Assembly: GCA_944385765.1 (NCBI GenBank)
Contig: CALWYL010000009.1
Span: 1 to 43,764 of the forward strand
Length of the DNA: 43,764 bases
Source: an uncultured Oscillospiraceae bacterium
GTDB taxonomy: Bacteria; Bacillota; Clostridia; Oscillospirales; Oscillospiraceae
Direction: 5' to 3'
A model generated the notes under the pieces. It saw only the letters and a list, made by a program, of their open reading frames with translations, made no database searches and was not told the origin of the DNA. Below, one piece after another: positions 23,973 to 31,722 of this stretch (positions within the stretch are counted from its first letter, which is position 1; each line of letters opens with the position of its first letter). Made by a program: the position numbers and the translations under genes.

Positions 23973-25091
23973 TCAGTACCTGGACGCGCGGCCGCCGTTG
24001 CCCCGGCCCTCGTCCATCATGCCGAAGTTCTCCAGGAAGAAGGTGCGCGACCTGAGGCCGTATTGGGCCTCGACGGAGGAGAGCGCGCCGTCCACCGCCG
24101 CGGCCATGGTGTCCGCCCCGGCGGCGGCGCGGGCGTTTATGATGACGGAGATGGCGGCGTAGCCCCGGGAGAGCCTGTGGTCGAACTCCACGGGGTAGTC
24201 CACGCCGATGAGGCTGGCCTTGAAGTAGTCCCCGCCCTCGCCGGAGGCGAACATCTTCAGGTGGGGGACGTTGCCGCCGGCGGCCTTCAGCCCGTCGCGG
24301 ACTCCCTCGAAGAGGGAGCCGAGCACGGCGTTGAAGTCGAGCTCCCTGTCCTCGAGCTGCTCGAGCCACACGCGGCGGTTGTACCAGCTGAGCAGCCGCT
24401 CCGCGGCCATGAAGGCCGCGCTGCCGTAGCCTATCTCGCGGTGCTCGGCGGGGGATGTGTGGGACATGAGGTAGTCCACCACCACATCCACGCCCTCGAG
24501 CGTCCGGGCGGACATGCACATCACCGGCGTGTCCGGGTGCAGCGTGCGTATGAGCGCCAGGCACTTCTCCCGGCCGGCGGCGTCTATGGTGTCGGTCTTG
24601 TTGAGCACTATGAGATCGGCCTCGGCCATCTGCGCGTCCAGCAGGAAGCGCAGCTCGGCGGGGAGGTTTATCTCCTCGTCCATCAGCATCCTCAGCCGCA
24701 GGGGGTCCACGATGCAGGTGAAGGGCATGAGCTCGAACTCGCCGCCCTCCTTTTGGGCGGTCTGGATGTAGACGTTGTCCAGCGCGCCGATGCCGCAGCC
24801 GGGGATGTCGGAGAATATGACGCCGGCCCCGCGGGAGACCAGCTGGCGCAGCTTGTCTATCAGGTTCTCGTGCTGGTAGCAGATGCAGTTGCCGGCGATG
24901 GAGGTGGTGAGCACGCCGCTCTCGGCGGTGAAGTCGGCGTCCACGATGTTGCCGGCGCCCAGGTCGTTGGCCAGGATGGCCGCCCTGCCATAGCGCGCGT
25001 CGATGCTGCGGGCGAAGGCGAGCATAGCGGTGGTCTTGCCCGCGCCGAGGAAGCCGCTGGTCACCATGTACCTGGTCTTTTTCTGTGTCAC
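23973..25091 (-). CDS. CobW-like (COG0523-related) GTPase, variant metal motif
   Basis: 372 aa, G3E-type P-loop GTPase. Walker A GFLGAGKTT at residues 13-21 and NKTD (guanine specificity) are intact. The usual metal-binding GCxCC is replaced by NCICYQ, keeping Cys-x-Cys but losing the third Cys, and the usual Glu-x-x-Gly after it is replaced by DIPGCGIG. The C-terminal ~170 residues do not look like the CobW_C domain. The GTG at 25091 follows AAGGGAG; the ATG at 25067 is a weaker alternative. It is 17 bp downstream of the Cys-pair protein. Relatives insert or guard metal cofactors; the metal here is unknown. Confidence 0.8.
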   Translation of the reverse strand: MTQKKTRYMVTSGFLGAGKTTAMLAFARSIDARYGRAAILANDLGAGNIVDADFTAESGVLTTSIAGNCICYQHENLIDKLRQLVSRGAGVIFSDIPGCGIGALDNVYIQTAQKEGGEFELMPFTCIVDPLRLRMLMDEEINLPAELRFLLDAQMAEADLIVLNKTDTIDAAGREKCLALIRTLHPDTPVMCMSARTLEGVDVVVDYLMSHTSPAEHREIGYGSAAFMAAERLLSWYNRRVWLEQLEDRELDFNAVLGSLFEGVRDGLKAAGGNVPHLKMFASGEGGDYFKASLIGVDYPVEFDHRLSRGYAAISVIINARAAAGADTMAAAVDGALSSVEAQYGLRSRTFFLENFGMMDEGRGNGGRASRY

Positions 25092-25108
25092 CTGTATCCA
25101 CTCCCTTG

Positions 25109-25318
25109 TCAAAATAGTTCCTGCAGCCTTGCGTTTAGTGTGTCCACGACGCTGTACGCGTCGGCGCCGGTGTCCCGGGCCAGGCGCTCCATGGTCCACA
25201 TGACGGTCTCGTCCGTCACGCAGCAGAGCCCCAGCTCCATGAGGGGCATGTAGAGCTGGGGGAAGTTCATCAGCACCTGCCCCACGGTGGTGTGCTTATC
25301 TATGCGCGCGCAGTCCAT
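25109..25318 (-). CDS. Small Cys-pair protein (DUF542/ScdA_N or DUF1858-like)
   Basis: 69 aa. The pattern TTVGQVLMNFPQLYMPLMELGLCC with C32-C33, then a helical tail ending in DTLNARLQEL, resembles the ScdA_N/DUF542 and DUF1858 families, small helical domains linked to Fe-S or redox repair. The ATG at 25318 has GGAGG 6 nt upstream; an earlier in-frame ATG at 25339 lacks this. First gene of a two-gene operon with the GTPase. Family assignment is by pattern only. Confidence 0.68.
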   Translation of the reverse strand: MDCARIDKHTTVGQVLMNFPQLYMPLMELGLCCVTDETVMWTMERLARDTGADAYSVVDTLNARLQELF

Positions 25319-25413
25319 GACGCACCTCCGCAGATGCACCCGCCCCGCCGGGGACCTCCGCGCCGGCCGGGAGAGGACGCGTTATTGGGGGCGCCGGGCG
25401 CGCCTCCAGCCCA

Positions 25414-25442
25414 AGTATAGCGCGGGCGGGGGAGTTTTTCAA
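25414..25442 (-). promoter_or_regulatory. Promoter of the Cys-pair/GTPase operon
   Basis: On the minus strand TTGAAA (25442-25437), 17-nt spacer, TATACT (25419-25414). Confidence 0.8.
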
Positions 25443-25492
25443 CCGCGGAGAGGGAAATGGCCGCCGCGGCGGAAAAAGTTGGGCGGCGGGGC

Positions 25493-25521
25493 TGGACAGG
25501 AGCGGCAAATCGTATTATGCT
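25493..25521 (+). promoter_or_regulatory. Candidate promoter of the aldose epimerase gene
   Basis: TGGACA at 25493-25498, 17-nt spacer, TATGCT at 25516-25521. A nearby TATTAT (25513) is an alternative -10 with a spacer that is too short. The rest of 25319-25614 shows only the divergent promoters and GC-rich leader sequence. Confidence 0.5.
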
Positions 25522-25614
25522 AAAGGCGCGGCCGCTGCCGACGTAAACGCCGCCCGGCGAGCCGGGCTGTGAATAAATGAGCCGCGCCATGGGGCGCGGA
25601 TGAGGAGTGTTGAG

Positions 25615-26427
25615 ATGCTGTACACAGTTGAAAACGGCTCCCTGCGCGTCACCGTGAACAGCCATGGGGCCGAGCTGTGGGCCGTGGAGGCCCTGGGAGA
25701 GCCGCCGACGGACTGCCTCTGGGACGGCAGCGGCGGGCACTGGCCGCGCCGCGCGCCGCTCTGCTTCCCCTGGTGCGGCAGGCTGGAGGGCGACTGGTTT
25801 GAGCACGCCGGGAAGAGGTATCCCGGGGGCGGGCACGGCTTCGCGCGGGACATGGAGCACACGCTGGCCTCGCAGACGCCGGAGAGCCTCACCTTCCGCC
25901 TGGACTGGCAGGCCGAGGGGAAGCGCTGGCCCTGGAGCTTCACGCTGGAGACGCGGCACAGCATCTCCGGCCGCACGCTGAAGTGCGAGTGCAGCGCGGT
26001 GAACCGCTCGGAGGAGCCCATGCCGGCGCAGCTGGGCTTCCACCCGGCCTTCCGCTGCCCCATAACGCCGGGCCTGACGGCGCAGGACTGCTTCGTGAGG
26101 TTTGAAAAGCCGGAGGCGCCGGGCGGGACGGATATCTTCCCCCTGCCGCCGGAGGTGTTCGACAACGACAGCATCTGCTTCGAGCGCCCGCAGAGCAGGT
26201 GGTTCCGGCTGGAGGAGCGGGGGACCGGCAGGTATGTCCAGGTGGACACGGAGGGCTTCCCCTTCGTGCTGCTCTGGAGCCAGCCGAAGATACCGGGCTT
26301 CGTCTGCATCGAGCCCTGGCTGGGCTATCCGGGGCCGGGGCACGACCTGGCGGGCAGGCCGGGGGCCAGGCTGCTGGCGCCGGGGGAGAGCATCTCCGCC
26401 GCGCTGAAGGTCAGCTTCGAGGTGTGA
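25615..26427 (+). CDS. Aldose 1-epimerase family protein
   Basis: 270 aa, galactose mutarotase-like beta-sandwich. The pattern HGAELWAVE at the N-terminus, PLCFPWCGRLEGDWF, GGGHGFARD with the likely catalytic His, LGFHPAFRCPI and CIEPWLGYPGPG fit the family. Members interconvert alpha- and beta-anomers of hexoses or hexose 6-phosphates. The ATG at 25615 follows TGAGGAGTG. It stands alone, with a strong terminator after it. Confidence 0.9.
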   Translation: MLYTVENGSLRVTVNSHGAELWAVEALGEPPTDCLWDGSGGHWPRRAPLCFPWCGRLEGDWFEHAGKRYPGGGHGFARDMEHTLASQTPESLTFRLDWQAEGKRWPWSFTLETRHSISGRTLKCECSAVNRSEEPMPAQLGFHPAFRCPITPGLTAQDCFVRFEKPEAPGGTDIFPLPPEVFDNDSICFERPQSRWFRLEERGTGRYVQVDTEGFPFVLLWSQPKIPGFVCIEPWLGYPGPGHDLAGRPGARLLAPGESISAALKVSFEV

Positions 26428-26434
26428 AAGAGAG

Positions 26435-26467
26435 ATGCCGCGGGCCGGCGGGCCCGCGGCATTTTTT
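26435..26467 (+). terminator. Terminator after the aldose epimerase gene
   Basis: Perfect 12-bp stem ATGCCGCGGGCC / GGCCCGCGGCAT, loop GGCG, then TTTTTT. On the minus strand no T run follows, so it serves mainly the plus-strand gene. Confidence 0.9.
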
Positions 26468-26475
26468 GAGCATTT

Positions 26476-27630
26476 CTAGTACATGGTGAAGCGGGCGGGC
26501 TTGGGCCGGTAGCGCACGCCGGAGACCAGGCCCATGGCCATGAAGTTCGCCAGGACGGAGGAGCCGCCGTAGCTGAAGAAGGGCAGGGTGATGCCCACCA
26601 CGGGGGCTATGCCGATGCACATGCCCACGTTGAGGAAGGTCTGGAACACGATGGTGGCGGCCACGCCCATGCACACCAGCGTGCTCAGCAAATCCTTGGA
26701 TTTCAGGCCCACGGAGATGCAGCGGGCGGCTATCAGCAGCAGGAGCAGCAGGCAGAGGCAGGCGCCCACCATGCCCAGCTCCTCCCCAATCACGGCGAAA
26801 ATGAAGTCCGTGTGCTTGGCGGGGAAGGAGGACTGGGTCTGCGTGCCCTCGCCCAGGCCGGCGCCGGTGAGCTGGCCGGAGGCCAGGGCCATCTGCGCCC
26901 GGTGGGACTGCCACTTTATGCCCGTGAACGTGGGGTCTATGTCCGGGTCGTAGGGCGCCATGATGCGCTGGCGCTGGTAGTCGCTGAGGAACTGCGTCCA
27001 CAGCAGCGGCACGGCGGCGGCCAGGGCCGCCAGGCCGATGATGAACCAGTATATCTTCAGCCCAGCCATGAAGAGCAGCACGGCGAAGATGAAGAAGTAC
27101 ACCAGCGCGCTGCCCAGGTCCTGGGAGATGACGACTATGGCGCCGAAGAGCAGCAGGAAATGGCCCACTATCTGGGCCACGGACATGACGGAATTGAGGT
27201 CCTTGTAGTTCTTCAGATAGGTGAGCTGTTTGGAGAGCACCACGATGAAGGCCAGCTTGATGAACTCCGTGGGCTGGATGCCGATGCCGGCAAAGCGCAG
27301 CCAGCCGTTGTTGCCGGTGGTCTCGTCGCCCTCGCCGAAGAGGAGCAGCGCGACCAGCAGCGCGGCGCTGAGCGCGTAGAGCCACTTCCACTGGCTGGCG
27401 AAGATGTCCACGTCTATCACCGTCATCACGGCGTACATGATGATGCCGATGACCATGGCCAGCAGCTGGATAATCACGTACTGGGCGGAGCCGCCCTCGT
27501 AGGTCCGGGTGGCGCTGGATATGACTATGAGGCCGTACAGCGAGCTGATAACGCTCAGCAATAGCAGCAGCTTGTCCGCGCGCTGGAGGAAATTGCGCAG
27601 CTGCGGCAGCAATTGCTTCAAATCCGGCAC
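26476..27630 (-). CDS. rodA: RodA/FtsW/SpoVE-family peptidoglycan polymerase, RodA-like
   Basis: 384 aa, SEDS-family glycosyltransferase that polymerises lipid II for cell-wall growth. About ten hydrophobic segments; conserved motifs are NGWLRFAGIGIQPTEFIKL, the SQDLGSA segment with the catalytic-site Asp, GEGTQTQSSFPAKHTDFIFAVIGEELG, and FFSYGGSS. The GTQTQ segment suggests RodA rather than FtsW. Start is GTG 27630, or TTG 27621, which has GTGAGG 8 nt upstream. No mreBCD or PBP gene is adjacent. Confidence 0.92.
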   Translation of the reverse strand: MPDLKQLLPQLRNFLQRADKLLLLLSVISSLYGLIVISSATRTYEGGSAQYVIIQLLAMVIGIIMYAVMTVIDVDIFASQWKWLYALSAALLVALLLFGEGDETTGNNGWLRFAGIGIQPTEFIKLAFIVVLSKQLTYLKNYKDLNSVMSVAQIVGHFLLLFGAIVVISQDLGSALVYFFIFAVLLFMAGLKIYWFIIGLAALAAAVPLLWTQFLSDYQRQRIMAPYDPDIDPTFTGIKWQSHRAQMALASGQLTGAGLGEGTQTQSSFPAKHTDFIFAVIGEELGMVGACLCLLLLLLIAARCISVGLKSKDLLSTLVCMGVAATIVFQTFLNVGMCIGIAPVVGITLPFFSYGGSSVLANFMAMGLVSGVRYRPKPARFTMY

Positions 27631-27649
27631 CTCACTTTCGGAATATCAG

Positions 27650-27671
27650 ATGTCCCGGAGAGCCGGGACAT
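27650..27671. repeat. Hairpin in the rodA leader
   Basis: ATGTCCCGG / CCGGGACAT, perfect 9-bp stem with AGAG loop, between the rodA promoter and its start codon. No T run on either side, so it is not a terminator. Confidence 0.55.
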
Positions 27672-27694
27672 GGGGAAAATACTCGTGTCAAAGG

Positions 27695-27723
27695 ATTATA
27701 TCATATTTTTTTGCTTTACGCAA
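27695..27723 (-). promoter_or_regulatory. Promoter of rodA
   Basis: On the minus strand TTGCGT (27723-27718), 17-nt spacer, TATAAT (27700-27695). Only about 45 bp separate it from the tsaE ATG on the other strand, so the two transcription starts are close together. Confidence 0.75.
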
Positions 27724-27769
27724 CGGCGCGCGTGGTGTATTATATGTGGAGAAATGCGCGGAGGGAAAC

Positions 27770-28192
27770 ATGAGGGAAATCATAACGAGAGACGAGCGGG
27801 AGACCGAGGAGGCCGGCGCGGAGCTGGCCAGGGAGCTGCCCGACGGGGCGGTGGTGGCCATGTACGGCGAGCTGGGGGCCGGGAAGACGGCCTTCGTGCG
27901 CGGCATGGCCCGGGGGATGGGCATAGACTGCCGCGTCTCCAGCCCCACTTTCACCATCGTGAACGAGTATGAGGGCGAGCGCACGCTGATACACTTCGAC
28001 ATGTACCGCCTGGGCTCGGCGGACGAGCTCTGGGGCATAGGCTGGGACGACTACCTCGCGCGGGGCGCGGTCTGCGCCGTGGAGTGGAGCGAGAACGTCG
28101 AGGAGGCCTTCACGGGGGACGAGGTGACGGTCCGCTTTGAAAAGCTGGGGCCGGGTGAGCGGCGCATAACGATAGGAGGGCCGGAATGCTGA
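27770..28192 (+). CDS. tsaE: tRNA threonylcarbamoyladenosine biosynthesis ATPase TsaE
   Basis: 140 aa. TsaE is the ATPase that drives the TsaB-TsaD complex making t6A37 in tRNAs reading ANN codons. Walker A GELGAGKT at 33-40, SSPTFTIVNEY and the HFDMYRL motif are diagnostic. ATG at 27770 has GGAGGG upstream. It overlaps tsaB by 7 bp. t6A matters for decoding ATA/ATC/ATT, relevant to the high ATA use seen here. Confidence 0.95.
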   Translation: MREIITRDERETEEAGAELARELPDGAVVAMYGELGAGKTAFVRGMARGMGIDCRVSSPTFTIVNEYEGERTLIHFDMYRLGSADELWGIGWDDYLARGAVCAVEWSENVEEAFTGDEVTVRFEKLGPGERRITIGGPEC

Positions 28193-28887
28193 TACTTGGG
28201 ATAGAGTCCTCGGCCAAGGCAGCCTCGGCGGCGCTGTGCCGGGACGGGGAGCTGCTGGGGCAGTATTTCCAGTGCGCGGGGCTGACCCACAGCCGCACGC
28301 TGCTGCCGATGGCCGAGGAGCTGCTGCGGGGCACGGGGACGGAGCTCAGGGAGCTGGACGCCGTGGCCGTGGCCGCCGGGCCGGGCTCCTTCACCGGGGT
28401 GCGCATCGGCGTGGCCGCCGTAAAGGGGCTGTGCTGGGGCGCGCAGCTGCCCGCCATAGGCGTCTCCACCCTGGAGGCCATGGCCTGGCACGGCCTGGCC
28501 GCCGCGCCGGGCGAGCTGGTCTGCTGCTGCATGGACGCGCGCCGCGACCAGGTGTACAACGCGCTCTTTGAGATATCTGACGGCGCGCCGGCGCGCCTTG
28601 TTCCCGACAGGGCGCTCTCGCTGGAGCAGCTGGGCGCGGAGCTGGCCGGGATGGGCCGCGACGTGTTCCTGGTGGGCGACGGGGCCGCGCTCTGCCGCGA
28701 ATACCTGGACGAGCAGGGCATGCGCTGCCGCCTCTCCCCGGGGCCGCTGCTCAACCAGAGCGCCTGGGGCGTGTGCATGGCCGCGCGCTCGCGGGAGCCG
28801 CAGCCGGCCGAGAACCTGCTGCCCGTATACCTGCGCCTCTCCCAGGCCGAGCGCGAGCGCCAGGAGAGGCTGACGCATACAAAATGA
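28186..28887 (+). CDS. tsaB: tRNA threonylcarbamoyladenosine protein TsaB
   Basis: 233 aa, inactive ASKHA-fold partner of Tsa[16 protein letters not shown] at the N-terminus, the [19 protein letters not shown] motif and the [13 protein letters not shown] segment are typical. Overlaps tsaE by 7 bp. The usual followers rimI and tsaD are absent; upp comes next instead. Confidence 0.95.
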   Translation: MLILGIESSAKAASAALCRDGELLGQYFQCAGLTHSRTLLPMAEELLRGTGTELRELDAVAVAAGPGSFTGVRIGVAAVKGLCWGAQLPAIGVSTLEAMAWHGLAAAPGELVCCCMDARRDQVYNALFEISDGAPARLVPDRALSLEQLGAELAGMGRDVFLVGDGAALCREYLDEQGMRCRLSPGPLLNQSAWGVCMAARSREPQPAENLLPVYLRLSQAERERQERLTHTK

Positions 28888-28903
28888 GAAAAGGAGAAGC
28901 ATT

Positions 28904-29533
28904 ATGAGCAACGTGCACGTATTCGACCACCCGCTTATCCAGCACAAGCTGTCCGTGCTGCGCGACAAGAACACGGGGGTCAAGGTCTTCCGCGAGCTGG
29001 TCGGCGAGATAGCCATGCTGATGTGCTATGAGGCCACCAGGGACCTGCCGCTGGAGGAGGTGGACATAGAGACCCCGGTGGCCACGGCCAAGTGCCGCCA
29101 GATAGCGGGCAAGAAGCTGGCCGTGGTGCCCATACTCCGCGCCGGGCTGGGCATGGTGGACGGCATGGTAGCCCTGATGCCCAATGTAAAGGTGGGGCAC
29201 ATCGGCCTCTACCGCGACCCGGAGACCCTGGAGCCCGTGAAGTACTACTTCAAGATGCCGCCCGACATCTCCGAGCGCGACGTCATCATAGTCGACCCCA
29301 TGCTGGCCACCGGAGGCAGCGCCGCCGCGGCCGCCATGTTCCTCAAGGAGGTGGGGGTGAAGCACATCAAGCTCATGAGCATCATCGGCGCGCCGGAGGG
29401 CGTGGAGAGGATGCAGTCCGAGCACCCGGATGTGGACATCTTCGTCGCCGCTCTGGACGAGCACCTCAACGAGCACGGCTACATCGTGCCCGGACTGGGG
29501 GACGCCGGGGACAGAATCTTCGGCACCAAATAA
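28904..29533 (+). CDS. upp: Uracil phosphoribosyltransferase
   Basis: 209 aa, normal family length. Converts uracil and PRPP to UMP in pyrimidine salvage. The PRPP site [25 protein letters not shown] and the uracil-site end [16 protein letters not shown] are clear. AAAGGAG precedes the ATG, 16 bp after tsaB. A terminator follows the stop. Confidence 0.97.
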   Translation: MSNVHVFDHPLIQHKLSVLRDKNTGVKVFRELVGEIAMLMCYEATRDLPLEEVDIETPVATAKCRQIAGKKLAVVPILRAGLGMVDGMVALMPNVKVGHIGLYRDPETLEPVKYYFKMPPDISERDVIIVDPMLATGGSAAAAAMFLKEVGVKHIKLMSIIGAPEGVERMQSEHPDVDIFVAALDEHLNEHGYIVPGLGDAGDRIFGTK

Positions 29534-29547
29534 ATGACGTCAAAAAT

Positions 29548-29584
29548 GCCCGGGCGCGCGCAAAACGCGCCCGGGCTGTTATTT
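29548..29584 (+). terminator. Terminator after upp
   Basis: Perfect 11-bp stem GCCCGGGCGCG (29548-29558) / CGCGCCCGGGC (29566-29576) followed by TGTTATTT. Confidence 0.82.
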
Positions 29585-29627
29585 GGGAGAATTTTATCAA
29601 AATAAACCCGCCGCCGGCTCAAATAAT

Positions 29628-30662
29628 ATGGGCATGAAAGCTGTTATCATGGCAGGCGGGGAGGGCAGGCGGCTGAAGGCCGTCACGGGCGATCTGCCCA
29701 AGCCCATGGTCCCGCTTCTGGGAAAGCCGCTCATGGAGCGGGTGATAGAGCTGCTCCGCGAGAGCGGCGTGACAGATATAGCCGCCACGCTGAGGTACAA
29801 CCCGGCGCCGATACTGGAGCATTTCGGCGACGGAGAGGACTTCGGCGTCAAGCTGCGCTGGTTCATAGAGCAGGAGCCGCTGGGCACGGCGGGCAGCGTG
29901 AAAAACTGCCTGGATTTCACCGGGGGCGAGGACTTCCTCGTCATCAGCGGGGACGCGGCCTGCGACTTCGACCTGCGCGTGCTGATGGAGGAGCACGCGC
30001 GCTCGGGGGACGCCGCCACCCTGGCGCTGTACGAGAGCCCGGAGCCGCTGCGCTACGGGCTGGTGGTGCCGGACGCGGCGGGCGAGGTGCGCTGCTTCAT
30101 CGAGAAGCCGCCCTGGGAGCGGGTGGTGACGGACCTGGTGAACACGGGCATCTACGCCCTCTCGCCGCGGGCCATGGAGCTGGTGCCGGAGCGGCGCGAG
30201 TTCGACTTCGCGCGGGACCTCTTCCCCCTGCTGCTGCAGCGGGGAGAGGGGATAAGGGGCGTGCGCATGGAGGGCTACTGGTGCGACGTGGGCACGCCGG
30301 AGGCCTATTACCGCTGCTGCCTGGACGCGCTCTCCGGCCGGCTGCGCCTGGTGAGCCCGCCGCCGGCGGAGGAGCGGCGGGAGGAGCGCGCGCCGCGCGC
30401 GCCGCTGCCGGGGGAGTTCGGCGCCGAGCGCCGCGTGCCCTGCCGGGACCGCGCGAAGCTGATGCGCTCGGTGTCCGCCAGCTTGATGGAGGCCGGGGCG
30501 GAGCTGGACGACGGCGTGGTCCTGAGAGGGGGCCACTGCGCGCTGAGAATCTCGCCCAGCGCGGAGCGCAGCGAGATAGTGATAGAGGCCGCGGCGGGCG
30601 ATGCGGACTTCCCGGAGCAGCTGGCGGACGCGGCCGGCGAGCTGGTGACCTCTCTGGAGTGA
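29628..30662 (+). CDS. Sugar-1-phosphate nucleotidyltransferase with mutase-like C-terminal remnant
   Basis: 344 aa. Residues 1-230 are a mannose-1-phosphate guanylyltransferase/glucose-1-phosphate nucleotidyltransferase domain: MAGGEGRRLKAVTGDLPKPM, EQEPLGTAGSV, ISGDAACDFD, GYWCDVGTPEAYY. After a Pro/Arg/Glu-rich linker, residues ~270-344 (CRDRAKLMRSVSAS, DDGVVLRGGHCALRISPS, then IVIEAAAGD) resemble the last domain of phosphomannomutase. Known Firmicute fusions carry a hexapeptide region and whole mutase between; those are missing. Start is ATG 29628 or 29634; no ribosome site is evident for either. The stop lies inside a palindrome shared with the convergent gene. Confidence 0.85.
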   Translation: MGMKAVIMAGGEGRRLKAVTGDLPKPMVPLLGKPLMERVIELLRESGVTDIAATLRYNPAPILEHFGDGEDFGVKLRWFIEQEPLGTAGSVKNCLDFTGGEDFLVISGDAACDFDLRVLMEEHARSGDAATLALYESPEPLRYGLVVPDAAGEVRCFIEKPPWERVVTDLVNTGIYALSPRAMELVPERREFDFARDLFPLLLQRGEGIRGVRMEGYWCDVGTPEAYYRCCLDALSGRLRLVSPPPAEERREERAPRAPLPGEFGAERRVPCRDRAKLMRSVSASLMEAGAELDDGVVLRGGHCALRISPSAERSEIVIEAAAGDADFPEQLADAAGELVTSLE

Positions 30663-30688
30663 GGTCCCGGGGGCCTCACTCCAGAGAG
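30650..30688. repeat. Perfect 15-bp palindrome spanning two convergent stop codons
   Basis: CTCTCTGGAGTGAGG (30650-30664) and CCTCACTCCAGAGAG (30674-30688) with a 9-nt loop. Both flanking genes end within it, each with the codons for Ser-Leu-Glu-stop. Short T tracts only (TTTA on the plus strand), so termination would be weak. Confidence 0.9.
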
Positions 30689-31302
30689 TTTATGCCGCAC
30701 TGCAGGTCGTCGAGAAAGCGGCAGACGTGGAAGCCGTCACAGACCGCGTGGTGGACCTGCACCGCGATGGGCAGGGTCACCCGGCCGCCCTCGGAGCGGA
30801 ATTTGCCTAGGGTGAAGATGGGGGGAAGATAACTGAAGCCTGCCGTGTTCAGGTTGAAGCCCTCAAAGGACGCCCAGGGCAGCATGGAGACAGTAAAGCA
30901 GTTCTCCGGCGCGCCCGGTTTGGGCTGGAAGCCCTCTTTCTCCCCGTAGCGCTCCAGGTCCCCGGCGTAGCGCCGCAGAAAGACGGAGTAGTCCGGGGAG
31001 TACTCCGTCCAGAGGCTGGAGAAGGTGCCGGTCCCGGGGTGAAAGACGGTGTAGCACGGCGTCATGGAGGAGTAGAGCACGAGCTCGCCGCCGCTCCGGA
31101 GGGCCATGCGGAACTGCTCGTGGCGGTTTACCGCCGAGGTGAGCAGGTACAGCATGGCGGGGAAGAGCCGGTGGCCGCGCCGCCTGAGCTCGGTTATGTC
31201 CAGCCGGACGGTCAGGCTGTAGGTGCAGGGGACGTCGGACATGTAGTGCTCGAAATACTCCCTGCGCGGCCAGCTGGCCAGGTCAATCACTGTGTATTCC
31301 AT
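30676..31302 (-). CDS. Type A chloramphenicol acetyltransferase-like protein
   Basis: 208 aa, close to the ~215-aa length of CatA enzymes, which transfer acetyl from acetyl-CoA to chloramphenicol. Typical features: the N-terminus with WPRREYFEHY, FPAMLYLLTSAVNRHEQFRMA, and the active site HHAVCDGFHV with catalytic H185 and D189. Whether it acts on chloramphenicol or another hydroxyl compound cannot be told. GGGAG is 10 nt before the ATG. There is no room for a promoter between its start and the hairpin at 31327-31350, so it seems to depend on the upstream 69-aa gene's promoter. Base composition matches its neighbours. Confidence 0.9.
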   Translation of the reverse strand: MEYTVIDLASWPRREYFEHYMSDVPCTYSLTVRLDITELRRRGHRLFPAMLYLLTSAVNRHEQFRMALRSGGELVLYSSMTPCYTVFHPGTGTFSSLWTEYSPDYSVFLRRYAGDLERYGEKEGFQPKPGAPENCFTVSMLPWASFEGFNLNTAGFSYLPPIFTLGKFRSEGGRVTLPIAVQVHHAVCDGFHVCRFLDDLQCGINSLE

Positions 31303-31321
31303 GGTGAGTCAACTCCCAACA

Positions 31322-31350
31322 GAAAGGGGGCCGGCCAGGAGGCCGGCCCC
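31322..31350 (-). terminator. Hairpin/terminator between the 69-aa gene and the CAT-like gene
   Basis: On the minus strand GGGGCCGGCC / GGCCGGCCCC, perfect 10-bp stem, TCCT loop, followed by CTTTCTGTT. A moderate terminator placed 25 bp before the CAT-like start. Confidence 0.7.
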
Positions 31351-31357
31351 TCTGCGC

Positions 31358-31567
31358 TCATATGGCCGCCAGGGCGTCCCTTATCTTCTGCTTGACCTCG
31401 GGGGAGACCTTGCTGTCCGGGACCATGTTGAAGACGGCGGCTATGGTCTTGCCCTTCACCAGCTTGACCATGGGGCTCTTGAGAATCTTGGGGTCAATGG
31501 CGTTCATGGCGTCGCAGGCGGCCTTGTTGTCGAGCAGCTCTCTCACTGTGACCTTGTTGATGTCCAT
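31358..31567 (-). CDS. Small helical protein of unknown function
   Basis: 69 aa, starting MDINKVTVRELLDNKAACDA; ATG at 31567 with AAGGGAG upstream. Mixed charged and hydrophobic helices, one cysteine, no membrane segment. Not recognised. It has its own promoter and is followed by a hairpin and then the CAT-like gene. The frame is open further upstream to 31627, but the ribosome site and promoter support the shorter form. Confidence 0.7.
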   Translation of the reverse strand: MDINKVTVRELLDNKAACDAMNAIDPKILKSPMVKLVKGKTIAAVFNMVPDSKVSPEVKQKIRDALAAI

Positions 31568-31617
31568 AATTGTTCTCCCTTCATAATACCGGCGCCGGGG
31601 CCGGATTTCTTGTCTAT

Positions 31618-31646
31618 AATCTAACACATTTTCGCGAAATGTTCAA
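31618..31646 (-). promoter_or_regulatory. Promoter of the 69-aa gene
   Basis: On the minus strand TTGAAC (31646-31641), 17-nt spacer, TAGATT (31623-31618). Confidence 0.65.
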
Positions 31647-31652
31647 GATGTT

Positions 31653-31681
31653 TTGCCCCGCGGGGAGAGATATGCTATAAT
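31653..31681 (+). promoter_or_regulatory. Promoter of the GNAT gene
   Basis: TTGCCC at 31653-31658, 17-nt spacer, TATAAT at 31676-31681 with an extended -10 TG at 31673-31674. Confidence 0.78.
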
Positions 31682-31722
31682 GGGCAAAACGGCCGCCGCA
31701 AAAGGCGGATGGAGGCGGGAAA

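Noticed and set aside
30708..31302. Mobile element carrying the CAT-like gene.
   Set aside because: No transposase, integrase, target-site repeats or change of base composition around it.
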